From: JAIVHA01 sp965367295
Lineage (GTDB): Bacteria > Pseudomonadota > Gammaproteobacteria > DSM-19610
Assembly (NCBI GenBank): GCA_965367295.1
Contig: CBDUHN010000027.1
Location: forward strand, 1-47,751
Length of the DNA: 47,751 nucleotides
Direction: 5' to 3'
The notes beneath the pieces were generated by a model that saw nothing but the letters and a program-made list of their open reading frames with translations, was not told the origin of the DNA and did not search any database. Shown here in pieces: positions 39,130 to 47,308 of the stretch. How positions within the stretch are numbered: position 1 is the stretch's first letter; each line of letters begins with the position of its first letter. The translations under genes and the position numbers were made by a program.

Positions 39130-39980
39130 AGGACGCACGTTTTGCTTCCAATGAATACGAAGCCTTTCGGGCCTTTCTGGAAAAGGCCTGCGGCATCGTG
39201 CTGGGCGACAACAAGCACTATCTGGTGATGAGCCGTCTCGGCAAGGTGCTGAACGAGGCTCATCTCGGTTCGCTTGGAGAGTTGGTGCGCAAGCTGCAGC
39301 AGGAGCGCAATGGCGTGCTGCGCGAGCAGGTGGTCGAAGCCATGACCACCAACGAAACCTTCTGGTTCCGTGATCGTCATCCCTACGAAATCCTTCATAA
39401 CCGGATTTTGCCCGAACTGGCGAACCGCAAGATCCGCAATGCCCGCATCTGGTCGGCGGCCTGCTCATCAGGGCAGGAACCCTATTCCATCAGTATGGTG
39501 GCAGAGGAGTTCCAGTCCGCCAATCGCGGCAGTGGCCTGTTGGATATACAGATCGTCGCCACGGATATCTCTCCGGCCATTCTGCAGGAAGCCAAGGATG
39601 CCTATTATGACCCCCTGGCGCTGAGCCGCGGCCTGTCAGCGGAACGCAAACAGCGATTCTTCGTACGCGATACCCAGCACTGGTCTGAACGTTGGCAGGT
39701 GAAACCGGAGATACGTCGCCGGGTGCGTTTCACCCAGGCGAACCTGCTCCAGAGTTATGCAACCCTCGGCAAGTTCGATGTGATCTTCTGCCGCAACGTA
39801 TTGATCTATTTCTCCGCCGAGTCCAAGACCGATATCCTCGCCCGCATGGCCCGTGCCCTGAATCCGGGGGGCTACCTGGTGCTGGGAGCCTCCGAGTCCA
39901 TCACCCAGTACTCGGAAGAGTTCACCATGGAGCGCTGCCAGCCCGGGGTGATCTACCGTGTGAAGGACAACCTGCGCTAG
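39126..39980 (+). CDS. cheR: Chemoreceptor glutamate methyltransferase CheR
   Basis: CheR methylates receptor glutamates with S-adenosylmethionine. The 284-residue protein has the N-terminal helical domain (about 1-75, YEAFRAFLEKACGIVLGDNKHYLV). The SAM fold follows with EAMTTNETFWFRD, IWSAACSSGQEPYSISM, VATDISPAILQEAKDAYY and FDVIFCRNVLIYF, ending in PGGYLVLGASESI and PGVIYRV. Length is typical. The start is TTG 39126, which fits the family N-terminus; no ATG is available nearby. It probably shares the cheV transcript. Confidence 0.95.
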   Translation: MKDARFASNEYEAFRAFLEKACGIVLGDNKHYLVMSRLGKVLNEAHLGSLGELVRKLQQERNGVLREQVVEAMTTNETFWFRDRHPYEILHNRILPELANRKIRNARIWSAACSSGQEPYSISMVAEEFQSANRGSGLLDIQIVATDISPAILQEAKDAYYDPLALSRGLSAERKQRFFVRDTQHWSERWQVKPEIRRRVRFTQANLLQSYATLGKFDVIFCRNVLIYFSAESKTDILARMARALNPGGYLVLGASESITQYSEEFTMERCQPGVIYRVKDNLR

Positions 39981-40104
39981 GGCCTTAGTCGCTCCGGTGC
40001 AGACCGTGCGTACAGGCCTGGATACCAGCGGGCAGCATTCATTCCCGACCTTCGTAATCCTGGCGGTGTTATCTCTCCGCAGCCCTGATTCCCGTTTCCC
40101 ATAT

Positions 40105-40150
40105 CGGCAAACCCTTTGCCGCCGGCGGTGATGTCTTGCCGCCCGGCAAG
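40105..40150. promoter_or_regulatory. Paired palindromes upstream of the flgB promoter
   Basis: CGGCAAA-CCC-TTTGCCG (40105-40121) and CTTGCCG-CC-CGGCAAG (40135-40150) are perfect 7-base-arm palindromes that share the CGGCAA/TTGCCG half-site. Their centres are about 30 bases apart, near three helical turns. They lie 56-101 bases upstream of the sigma-54 element at 40206, the right place for an enhancer-binding protein. Alternatively they may be terminator stems after cheR. Confidence 0.45.
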
Positions 40151-40205
40151 CTGGCGGCCGCCTGGAATACAACCTAACTAAATGTTTTTATTGGTGTGCC
40201 TCCTG

Positions 40206-40222
40206 TTGGCATGGCCGTTGCT
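40206..40222 (+). promoter_or_regulatory. Sigma-54 type promoter of the flgB operon
   Basis: TTGGCATG-GCCG-TTGCT, with GG and GC exactly 10 bases apart, matches the -24/-12 consensus TTGGCACG-N4-TTGCW at all but one position. The predicted start near 40233 lies 27 bases before the flgB ATG at 40260 and excludes the longer open frame beginning at 40182. Confidence 0.75.
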
Positions 40223-40259
40223 ACGTTCACTGCAACGAACCGTATTGGACGATCGAACC

Positions 40260-40658
40260 ATGCCGATGAATCTCGATAACTATTTAGGCTACCTGGGCAA
40301 TGCCCTTGAGTTGCGCGGCAAGCGCGCGGAGGTGCTGGCGTCCAACATGGCCAACGCAGACACCCCCAATTACAAGGCTCAGGACTTCGACTTCAAGTCG
40401 GCCCTGAGTCAGGCCCAGGGTGAACAGCTGACCATGCGCACCAGCCGTGAAGGGCATATCACTCCGAACGGGGCAGGCGCCGGCTTGCAGCCGCAGATGC
40501 AGTACCGCATCCCCAACCAGCCTTCTCTGGACGGCAATACCGTGGATGTCCAGATGGAGAAGGGGGCCTTCACCGAAAACTCCGTTCAGTACCAGGCTAC
40601 GCTGAGTTTCCTGGACAGCCGCATCAAGGGCCTGATGGCCGCGCTGCGAGGAGAGTAA
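40260..40658 (+). CDS. flgB: Flagellar proximal rod protein FlgB
   Basis: A 132-residue rod protein. The N-terminal motif ALELRGKRAEVLASNMANADTPNYKAQDFDF and the C-terminal QPSLDGNTVDVQMEKGAFTENSVQYQATLSFLDSRIKGL are the FlgB signature. The start is ATG 40260 or 40266, with no clear ribosome site. The frame's earlier start at 40182 lies upstream of the predicted promoter. It is the first gene of flgBCDEFGHIJ and is only 3 bases from flgC. Confidence 0.95.
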   Translation: MPMNLDNYLGYLGNALELRGKRAEVLASNMANADTPNYKAQDFDFKSALSQAQGEQLTMRTSREGHITPNGAGAGLQPQMQYRIPNQPSLDGNTVDVQMEKGAFTENSVQYQATLSFLDSRIKGLMAALRGE

Positions 40659-40661
40659 GCC

Positions 40662-41078
40662 ATGTCTCTGTTCAATATCTTTGATATCTCCGGTTCCGCC
40701 ATGAGCGCACAGAGTGTGCGTCTCAATACCACCGCAAGTAACCTGGCCAATGCCGACAGCGTAAGCAGCAGCACCGAGGAAACCTATCGTTCCCGCGAGC
40801 CGGTATTTGCTGCGGTCATGAAGAATCTGCACAGCGGAACACCGGAGTCCGTCGGGGTGCGGGTAGCCGGGATCGTGGAAAGCGACGCCCCGCTGGAAAG
40901 CCGCTATGAACCCGGTAACCCCAAGGCCAATGAAGAAGGGTATGTGTTTCTGCCCAATGTGAATGTGGTGGACCAGATGGCCAACATGATTTCGGCCTCG
41001 CGTTCCTACCAGAATAATGTCGAGGTGCTCAACACCTCCAAACAGCTGCTGCTGGCCACCATCCGGCTGGGCCAGTAA
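40662..41078 (+). CDS. flgC: Flagellar proximal rod protein FlgC
   Basis: A 138-residue rod protein. The N-terminus MSLFNIFDISGSAMSAQSVRLNTTASNLANADSV and the C-terminus NVNVVDQMANMISASRSYQNNVEVLNTSKQLLLATIRLGQ are typical. GGAGAG, which overlaps the flgB stop, forms the ribosome site. Export is by the flagellar type III apparatus. Confidence 0.96.
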   Translation: MSLFNIFDISGSAMSAQSVRLNTTASNLANADSVSSSTEETYRSREPVFAAVMKNLHSGTPESVGVRVAGIVESDAPLESRYEPGNPKANEEGYVFLPNVNVVDQMANMISASRSYQNNVEVLNTSKQLLLATIRLGQ

Positions 41079-41100
41079 CCATCCTTGAGGATTTGATGCC

Positions 41101-41778
41101 ATGACAACCGTGAACAGCAGCAGCCAGGACTATGCGAACCTCCGCACCCTGAGCGAGCTCAACAGCAAGAATAATGATCGCACCGAACTTGGCCAGGCAG
41201 ATTATCTGGAACTGATGACTACCCAGTTGCAGAACCAGGACCCCTTTGCACCAATGGAGAACGGGGATTTCCTGGCGCAGATCGCCCAGTTCAGCGCCGT
41301 GTCTGGCATACAGGAACTGCAGACGTCCTTCGATCAGCTGAGCCAGTCGCTGGTGTCGAACCAGGCCCTGCAGGCGACCGGACTGGTGGGGCACTCGGTA
41401 CTCGCCCCCACGGGGATTGGCGCGCTGGAGGAAGGTGGCTCGGTGAAGGGCGTGGTTGATGTGCCGGCCAGCAGCAATAAGGTCAGCGTGACCATCTTCG
41501 ATAATGCCGGCCAGACCATACGCACCCTGAGCATGGGAGGACAGGCCGCCGGGCAGGCCCAGTTCCAGTGGGATGGTTTGATGGATAACGGCGAATACGC
41601 GCAACCGGGCAGTTATTTCGTTGCCGCCAGTGCCAACTACAACGGCAGTGAAGTGGCACTGGACTCACAGCTTTATTCCACCGTCGACAGTGTCACGCTG
41701 GGGCGCGACGGTGGCCTGCTACTGGATTTGCGGGGAGTCGGTCAGTTGGACTTCACCAACGTTAGCCAGATTCTCTGA
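41101..41778 (+). CDS. flgD: Flagellar hook cap protein FlgD
   Basis: A 225-residue hook scaffolding protein. The conserved N-terminal region LGQADYLELMTTQLQNQDPFAPMENGDFLAQIAQFSAVSGIQEL is followed by the FlgD Ig-like/Tudor part (VTIFDNAGQTIRTLSMGGQAAGQAQFQWDGLMDNGEYAQPGSY). GAGGA precedes the start. Length is normal. It is required to polymerise FlgE. Confidence 0.95.
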   Translation: MTTVNSSSQDYANLRTLSELNSKNNDRTELGQADYLELMTTQLQNQDPFAPMENGDFLAQIAQFSAVSGIQELQTSFDQLSQSLVSNQALQATGLVGHSVLAPTGIGALEEGGSVKGVVDVPASSNKVSVTIFDNAGQTIRTLSMGGQAAGQAQFQWDGLMDNGEYAQPGSYFVAASANYNGSEVALDSQLYSTVDSVTLGRDGGLLLDLRGVGQLDFTNVSQIL

Positions 41779-41806
41779 TTGAACAACTAGCTGAAGGAGT
41801 AACACC

Positions 41807-43783
41807 ATGCCTTTTCGTACAGCACTGAGTGGTTTGAATGCATCTTCCGCCGAACTGCGGATTATCGGTAACAACGTGGCCAATGCCAGCACCACGGGCT
41901 TCAAGCAATCCCGTGCCGAGTTTGCCGATATTTTCGCCAGCTCCAACCTCGGCGTGACCGCCAATGCCATCGGCAGCGGGGTGCGCGTTTCCTCCGTTTC
42001 CCAGCAGTTCACCCAGGGCAACATCGGCTTCACCGATAACAACCTCGATCTGGCCATCAGCGGCCAGGGCTTTTTCATCATGAATGACAATGGGGTGAAC
42101 GCCTATACCCGCGCCGGCGCCATGAGCGTGGATCGGGACGGGTATGTGGTCAATAACCAGGGCCAGCGCCTGACGGTGTTCAGTGCTGACAGCAACGGCA
42201 CCATCACCGGCGCCACCGGTGACCTGCAGCTGGACCGGTCCGATATCGCGCCGGTGGCCACCACCCAGGTGGAGATGTCCGCCAACCTGAACGCTGCGGC
42301 GGCGGTGCCGGGATTGATTCCGGGTGCTGTGATCACCCCGGCCACGCCTACCTCGCTGTCGGTTGGTAATTACACCGCTGCAGCAGCAGATGGAACGGCC
42401 GCGACTGCGGGTGCCTATACGGCCACCAACAACCTGCCCGCCATCGGGTCCTTGAACTTCTCCGGTGCCAACCAGGTGTCGTTCAATGTGAGCGACGGTA
42501 CGGATAATTTCACTGTTTCCCTGGCGACTGATTTCAGCGGTGATCCCGATTACACCAACTTCCTGGCGGACATCAATAACCAGCTGAGTACCAACAATGT
42601 GGATGCGACCGCCAGTGTGGTGGGTGGTCAGCTGGTGTTTACCGATACGCAGTCCACGGGCGCCGGCAGTGCCGCACCGGTCATTTCCGCGGTAAACCTG
42701 GATGCCGATGGCGGGGCTGATCCTTTCCCGAGCGATTTCATCACCGGCACCGGTACTGCCGGCCAGGCCGCCGTCGCATCCACGGACCCCGCCTTTGCCA
42801 TCAGCATTGACGGCAACCAGTTTTATACCGAAGCGGCCGCGATCGGGGGGACCGTGACCGGTGCCGAACTCGATAGCGCTCTGGCCACCTTCCTGGGCAC
42901 CACCGCGGGTGCGGGTTATAGCATCACCAGCGGTTCCTTTGCCACCAATGACCTGGTGCTTGCCAAGGCAGATGGCACCCCCGTCAGCATCACCATCGAC
43001 AGCAACTGGAGCGGCACCCCCGCGGCCCTTGGGACCTCAACGGCGAATAATGGCACCCCGGCCGTCATCGGTCCTGTCACCCAGGTTGCCTTCGATCCCA
43101 ACGATTCCAGTACCTACAATAATTCCACTTCGGTGACGGTCTACGATTCCCTAGGCGCCTCGCACCTGTCCACCATGTATTTCCGCAAGACGGACGTAGC
43201 CAACCAGTGGGAGGTATACAACTACGTGGATGGTGTGGCCCAGGGCGGTGCCCAGACCGTACAGTTCAATTCCAATGGCGGTATCGCCTCCGGCGGCGTG
43301 ATTACCATCGGCCCATTCAATCCCGGTGGCGGTGCCGCGGACCTCACCTTCGATGTTGATTTCACCCAGACCACCCAGTATGGCAGTGGCTTCAACGTGA
43401 ATGCCATGGACCAGGATGGATTTACCACCGGCCGCCTGAGTGGCATCGATATTTCCGATACTGGCGTAATCACCTCACGATTCACCAACGGCCAGTCCCG
43501 CACCCTGGGACAGGTGGCGCTGGCGAATTTCAACAACACCCAGGGCCTGCGTCAGCTCGGTGATACCAGCTGGTCCGAGAGCTACGATTCCGGGGCACCG
43601 CTGATCGGTACCGCCGGTTCCGGCAGTCTGGGGCTGATCGAATCCGGTGCGCTGGAAGGTTCCAACGTGGACCTGACCGCGGAACTGGTGGGGATGATTA
43701 CCGCACAACGTAACTTCCAGGCCAATGCGCAGGTGATCACCACTGCGGATACGGTCACCCAGACCATCATCAACATCCGTTAG
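41807..43783 (+). CDS. flgE: Flagellar hook protein FlgE, long form
   Basis: A 658-residue hook subunit. The N-terminal FRTALSGLNASSAELRIIGNNVANASTTGFKQSRAEFADIF and the C-terminal SNVDLTAELVGMITAQRNFQANAQVITTADTVTQTIINIR form the D0 coiled coil shared by rod/hook proteins. The protein is much longer than Salmonella FlgE (403). The extra length is an Ala/Thr/Gly/Asp-rich region at about 150-440, most likely extra surface domains. AAGGAG lies before the start. Confidence 0.95.
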   Translation: MPFRTALSGLNASSAELRIIGNNVANASTTGFKQSRAEFADIFASSNLGVTANAIGSGVRVSSVSQQFTQGNIGFTDNNLDLAISGQGFFIMNDNGVNAYTRAGAMSVDRDGYVVNNQGQRLTVFSADSNGTITGATGDLQLDRSDIAPVATTQVEMSANLNAAAAVPGLIPGAVITPATPTSLSVGNYTAAAADGTAATAGAYTATNNLPAIGSLNFSGANQVSFNVSDGTDNFTVSLATDFSGDPDYTNFLADINNQLSTNNVDATASVVGGQLVFTDTQSTGAGSAAPVISAVNLDADGGADPFPSDFITGTGTAGQAAVASTDPAFAISIDGNQFYTEAAAIGGTVTGAELDSALATFLGTTAGAGYSITSGSFATNDLVLAKADGTPVSITIDSNWSGTPAALGTSTANNGTPAVIGPVTQVAFDPNDSSTYNNSTSVTVYDSLGASHLSTMYFRKTDVANQWEVYNYVDGVAQGGAQTVQFNSNGGIASGGVITIGPFNPGGGAADLTFDVDFTQTTQYGSGFNVNAMDQDGFTTGRLSGIDISDTGVITSRFTNGQSRTLGQVALANFNNTQGLRQLGDTSWSESYDSGAPLIGTAGSGSLGLIESGALEGSNVDLTAELVGMITAQRNFQANAQVITTADTVTQTIINIR

Positions 43784-43798
43784 GAATAGGGGCTCACC

Positions 43799-44539
43799 AT
43801 GGACCGCATGCTGTACCTTGCCGCCAGTGGCGCTTCGCAGATCATGAATCGCCAGGCGGCCAACACCCATAACCTGGCCAATGCCAGTACCACGGGGTTC
43901 CAGGCTGATCTGTCCGCTGCACGTGCCCAACCGGTGTACGGGGAGGGGCATGCGAGCCGGGTATACGCCATGGCGGAACGTCCCGGTACCGACTTTGCTC
44001 GCGGCACCATTATCTCCACGGGCAGAGATCTGGATGTGGCGGTCAATGGTGATGGCTGGATTGCCGTGCAGGGGCGCGATGGCCGCGAGGCCTATACCCG
44101 GGCCGGCGATCTGCGCGTCAACTCGGTCGGCCAACTCACCAACGGGGCCGGTGATGCCATCATGGGTGATGCCGGGCCGATCGTGGTGCCACCGTTCGAG
44201 ACCATGGAGATCGGTGTCGATGGCACCATTTCCATCCGTCCCGTGGGCCAGGCGCCTTCCACCCTGGCAACCGTGGGAAGGATCAAGCTGGTAGATCATC
44301 CCCAGGGATTGCTGGAAAAGGGCACGGATGGTTTGCTGCGCACCCGTGACGGCTCGGCGCTGCCGGCCAGTACCGAGGTGGAACTGCTGAGCGGCAGTCT
44401 CGAAACCAGCAATGTGAGCATGGTGGAAGCCATGACCAACATGATCGAACTGAGCCGCTCTTTTGAAATGCAGGTCAAGCTGATGAAGACCGCCGAGGAT
44501 AATGATGCGCAGTCGGCACGAATGATGCAGATGAGTTAG
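43799..44539 (+). CDS. flgF: Flagellar proximal rod protein FlgF
   Basis: A 246-residue rod protein. The N-terminal MDRMLYLAASGASQIMNRQAANTHNLANASTTGFQADL, the central VAVNGDGWIAVQGRDGREAYTRAGDLRVN and the C-terminal ETSNVSMVEAMTNMIELSRSFEMQVKLMKTAEDNDAQSA are FlgF hallmarks. It is 15 bases after flgE. A 109-base gap follows before flgG. Confidence 0.95.
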   Translation: MDRMLYLAASGASQIMNRQAANTHNLANASTTGFQADLSAARAQPVYGEGHASRVYAMAERPGTDFARGTIISTGRDLDVAVNGDGWIAVQGRDGREAYTRAGDLRVNSVGQLTNGAGDAIMGDAGPIVVPPFETMEIGVDGTISIRPVGQAPSTLATVGRIKLVDHPQGLLEKGTDGLLRTRDGSALPASTEVELLSGSLETSNVSMVEAMTNMIELSRSFEMQVKLMKTAEDNDAQSARMMQMS

Positions 44540-44648
44540 CAGGCGCCGGTAATCCGTCACTCCTGAAAAAGACGACGGTAACCCATTGAGTCAGGTTCGA
44601 AATCAAATTTGACGCCACGGCCGGCAGAATCGGGAAGAGGAACAGACC

Positions 44649-45434
44649 ATGAACAAAGCATTGTGGATCGCCAAGACCGGACTGGAAGCCCAGCAGACTC
44701 GCATGGCTACCATTTCCAACAACCTGGCCAACGTCAATACCAACGGTTTCAAGAAGGATCGTGCCATTTTCGAAGACCTGTTGTACCAGAACGTACGCCA
44801 GGTCGGTGCGCAGTCCACCCAGGACACCCAGTTGCCATCCGGTCTGCAGATCGGCACCGGGGTGCGCACCGTGGCGACGGAAAAGCTGCATCTGCAGGGC
44901 AATATCATCCAGACGGAGAACAGCCTCGACGTGGCCATCCAGGGGCGTGGTTTCCTGCAGGTACTGATGCCCGATGGCAGCATCGGCTATACCCGCGACG
45001 GTTCCCTGAAGATGGATTCCACCGGCCAGATGGTGACCTCCAGCGGCTATGTGGTGCAGCCGGCCATTACCATTCCGGACAATGCCCTGAGCCTGACCAT
45101 CGGTACCGATGGTGTGGTGTCCGCCAGTCTGCCGGGTAATGCGGCACCGACCCAGCTCGGCAATATTCAGCTGGCGGATTTCGTGAATCCCACCGGCCTG
45201 CAGCCCATTGGCCAGAACCTGTTCCTGGAATCCGCCTCCAGTGGTTCCCCATCCACCGGTACACCGGGCCTCAATGGCCTGGGCACTGTCGTGCAGGGAT
45301 CGCTGGAAAGCTCCAACGTCAATACCGTGGAGGAACTGGTGAATATGATCGAGGCGCAGCGCGCCTATGAAATGAATTCCAAGGCCATTTCCACCAGCGA
45401 TCGCATGCTGCAGTTTGTGACCAACAACCTGTAA
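44649..45434 (+). CDS. flgG: Flagellar distal rod protein FlgG
   Basis: A 261-residue rod protein. MNKALWIAKTGLEAQQTRMATISNNLANVNTNGFKKDRAIFEDLLYQ and the C-terminal GSLESSNVNTVEELVNMIEAQRAYEMNSKAISTSDRMLQFVTNNL match FlgG closely, and the length is standard. GGGAAGAGGAA precedes the start. The 109-base gap upstream has no clear promoter. Confidence 0.97.
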   Translation: MNKALWIAKTGLEAQQTRMATISNNLANVNTNGFKKDRAIFEDLLYQNVRQVGAQSTQDTQLPSGLQIGTGVRTVATEKLHLQGNIIQTENSLDVAIQGRGFLQVLMPDGSIGYTRDGSLKMDSTGQMVTSSGYVVQPAITIPDNALSLTIGTDGVVSASLPGNAAPTQLGNIQLADFVNPTGLQPIGQNLFLESASSGSPSTGTPGLNGLGTVVQGSLESSNVNTVEELVNMIEAQRAYEMNSKAISTSDRMLQFVTNNL

Positions 45435-45456
45435 CCAGTGCGCCAGGACCAAGCTT

Positions 45457-46167
45457 ATGATGTATTCCCGCGCGACCCTGATACTGACCATGCTGCTTTA
45501 CAGTCTGCTGAGCGGTTGCGCCACCGCACCGCAGACCGGGCCTAGCTATCGCCCGGCCCATCCGCCGGTACTACAGGCACCCGCACCGAGTAATGGCTCC
45601 ATCTATCAGACCGGCTACGAGGTACGACTGTTCGAGGACATGAAGGCGCGCCGGGTGGGGGATGTACTTACCATCGTACTGCAGGAGCGCACCCAGGCCA
45701 GTAAATCGGCCAAGACCGAAACCACCAAGGAATCCGATATCTCGCTGGCCAATCCCACCATCCTGGGTACCACTCCACAGTTTAATGTTCCCGGCCTGGT
45801 GCCACTGGCCAGCAATCGTGGCAATGGCCTGGAAACCAGCGTCAGCTCCAGTCACGACTTCACGGGCGAAGGCGATGCCAGCCAGAGCAACAGCCTGACC
45901 GGCAACATCACCGTCACCATCGCCGAGGTGCTGCCCAACGGCAACCTGGTGGTGCGTGGTGAGAAGTGGCTGACCCTGAACCAGGGTGAAGAATTCATCC
46001 AGATCTCCGGCATCGTGCGGCCGCAGGACGTATCCACGGATAACACCATCTCGTCCACCCTGGTGGCGGATGCGCGTATCACCTATAGCGGCCAGGGACA
46101 GATTGCCGATTCCCAGCGCATTGGCTGGATGGGCAAGTTCTTTACCAGTGTATTTTGGCCTTTCTAA
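45457..46167 (+). CDS. flgH: Flagellar L-ring lipoprotein FlgH
   Basis: A 236-residue outer-membrane lipoprotein forming the L-ring. The lipobox LLSGC (cysteine at about residue 21) ends the signal peptide. LFEDMKARRVGDVLTIVLQERTQASKSAKTETTKESD, ITVTIAEVLPNGNLVVRGEKWLTLNQGEEFIQISGIVRPQDV and the end GWMGKFFTSVFWPF are typical. The start has AGGA upstream and a doubled ATG (45457/45460). Confidence 0.96.
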   Translation: MMYSRATLILTMLLYSLLSGCATAPQTGPSYRPAHPPVLQAPAPSNGSIYQTGYEVRLFEDMKARRVGDVLTIVLQERTQASKSAKTETTKESDISLANPTILGTTPQFNVPGLVPLASNRGNGLETSVSSSHDFTGEGDASQSNSLTGNITVTIAEVLPNGNLVVRGEKWLTLNQGEEFIQISGIVRPQDVSTDNTISSTLVADARITYSGQGQIADSQRIGWMGKFFTSVFWPF

Positions 46168-46180
46168 GGGACCCGTCGTT

Positions 46181-47290
46181 ATGAGCAGCCTTGTAAGATT
46201 TTTTATGACCACCGTGCTGGCACTAGCGCTGGTTGGACCGGCGGCCGCCGACCGCGTCAAGGACCTGGCCAAGGTGGCGGGTGTCCGCAGTAACCAGTTG
46301 GTGGGTTATGGTCTCGTAGTGGGGCTCGATGGTACCGGCGACCAGACCAGTCAGACACCGTTCACCGTGCAGAGCCTCAAGAACATGCTCAGCCAGTTCG
46401 GCATCACAGTGCCGGCCAATGTCAATCCCCAGCTGAAGAATGTGGCCGCCGTATCAGTGCATGCGGAACTGCCGCCCTTCGCCAAGCCCGGCCAGTCGCT
46501 CGATGTGACCGTGTCATCCATTGGTAATGCCAAGAGCCTGCGTGGTGGCGCCCTGCTGATGGCGCCGCTGCGCGGTGCCGACGGCAATGTCTACGCCATT
46601 GCGCAGGGTAGCCTGCTGGTAAGCGGTTTGTCCGCCTCCGGCTCCGATGGTTCCAGTGTCACCGTGAACATCCCCAGTGTGGGTCGTATCCCGGATGGCG
46701 CCACCGTGGAACGCACGGTGCCCACCGGTTTCATGAATCAGGATTACGTGGTGCTCAACCTGCATTCGCCGGATTTCACCACCGCCACGCACCTGGCTGC
46801 GGGGATTGATGATGCAATCGGTATCGGGTCCGCCGTGGCCATTGATGCCACTTCCGTGAAGGTTACCGCCCCGCGTGATGCCAACCAGCGCGTGGCCTTC
46901 GTGTCGGTGCTGGAAAACCTGGAAGTGGAGCCGGGTGATGCCCCGGCCCGGGTGATCATCAATTCGCGAACCGGCACCGTGGTCATCGGGGCACATGTGA
47001 AACTGCTGCCCGCCGCCGTGGCACATGGAGCATTGACGGTAACCATCTCCGAGGAAGCCACTGTCAGCCAGCCAGCCCCCCTGTCGGGTGGCACCACCCA
47101 GACTCTCAGCTCCAGCAATGTCGATGTGACCGAGGATGCAGCACGCATGTTCATGCTCAGGACCGGTATCACTCTGCAGGATATCGTCGATGGTGTGAAC
47201 CGGGTGGGGGCGGCTCCCAGCGATCTGGTGGCCATTCTCGAAGCCCTGAAAAGCGCTGGCTCCCTGCGTGCCGAGTTGATTGTCCTGTAG
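46181..47290 (+). CDS. flgI: Flagellar P-ring protein FlgI
   Basis: A 369-residue periplasmic ring protein. A signal peptide (FFMTTVLALALVGPAAA) leads into DRVKDLAKVAGVRSNQLVGYGLVVGLDGTGDQTSQTPFTVQSLKNMLSQFGI, the FlgI signature. The C-terminal ITLQDIVDGVNRVGAAPSDLVAILEALKSAGSLRAELIVL is also diagnostic. ATG 46181 is preceded by AAGGGA. The frame is open further upstream inside flgH, but the signal peptide fixes the start. Confidence 0.97.
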   Translation: MSSLVRFFMTTVLALALVGPAAADRVKDLAKVAGVRSNQLVGYGLVVGLDGTGDQTSQTPFTVQSLKNMLSQFGITVPANVNPQLKNVAAVSVHAELPPFAKPGQSLDVTVSSIGNAKSLRGGALLMAPLRGADGNVYAIAQGSLLVSGLSASGSDGSSVTVNIPSVGRIPDGATVERTVPTGFMNQDYVVLNLHSPDFTTATHLAAGIDDAIGIGSAVAIDATSVKVTAPRDANQRVAFVSVLENLEVEPGDAPARVIINSRTGTVVIGAHVKLLPAAVAHGALTVTISEEATVSQPAPLSGGTTQTLSSSNVDVTEDAARMFMLRTGITLQDIVDGVNRVGAAPSDLVAILEALKSAGSLRAELIVL

Positions 47291-47308
47291 GGGATACAGA
47301 GCCGAACC

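Noticed and set aside
40182..40259. Upstream start giving FlgB a hydrophobic, signal-like N-terminus
   Set aside because: The predicted sigma-54 promoter and transcription start lie inside this stretch, and FlgB is exported by type III secretion without such a leader.
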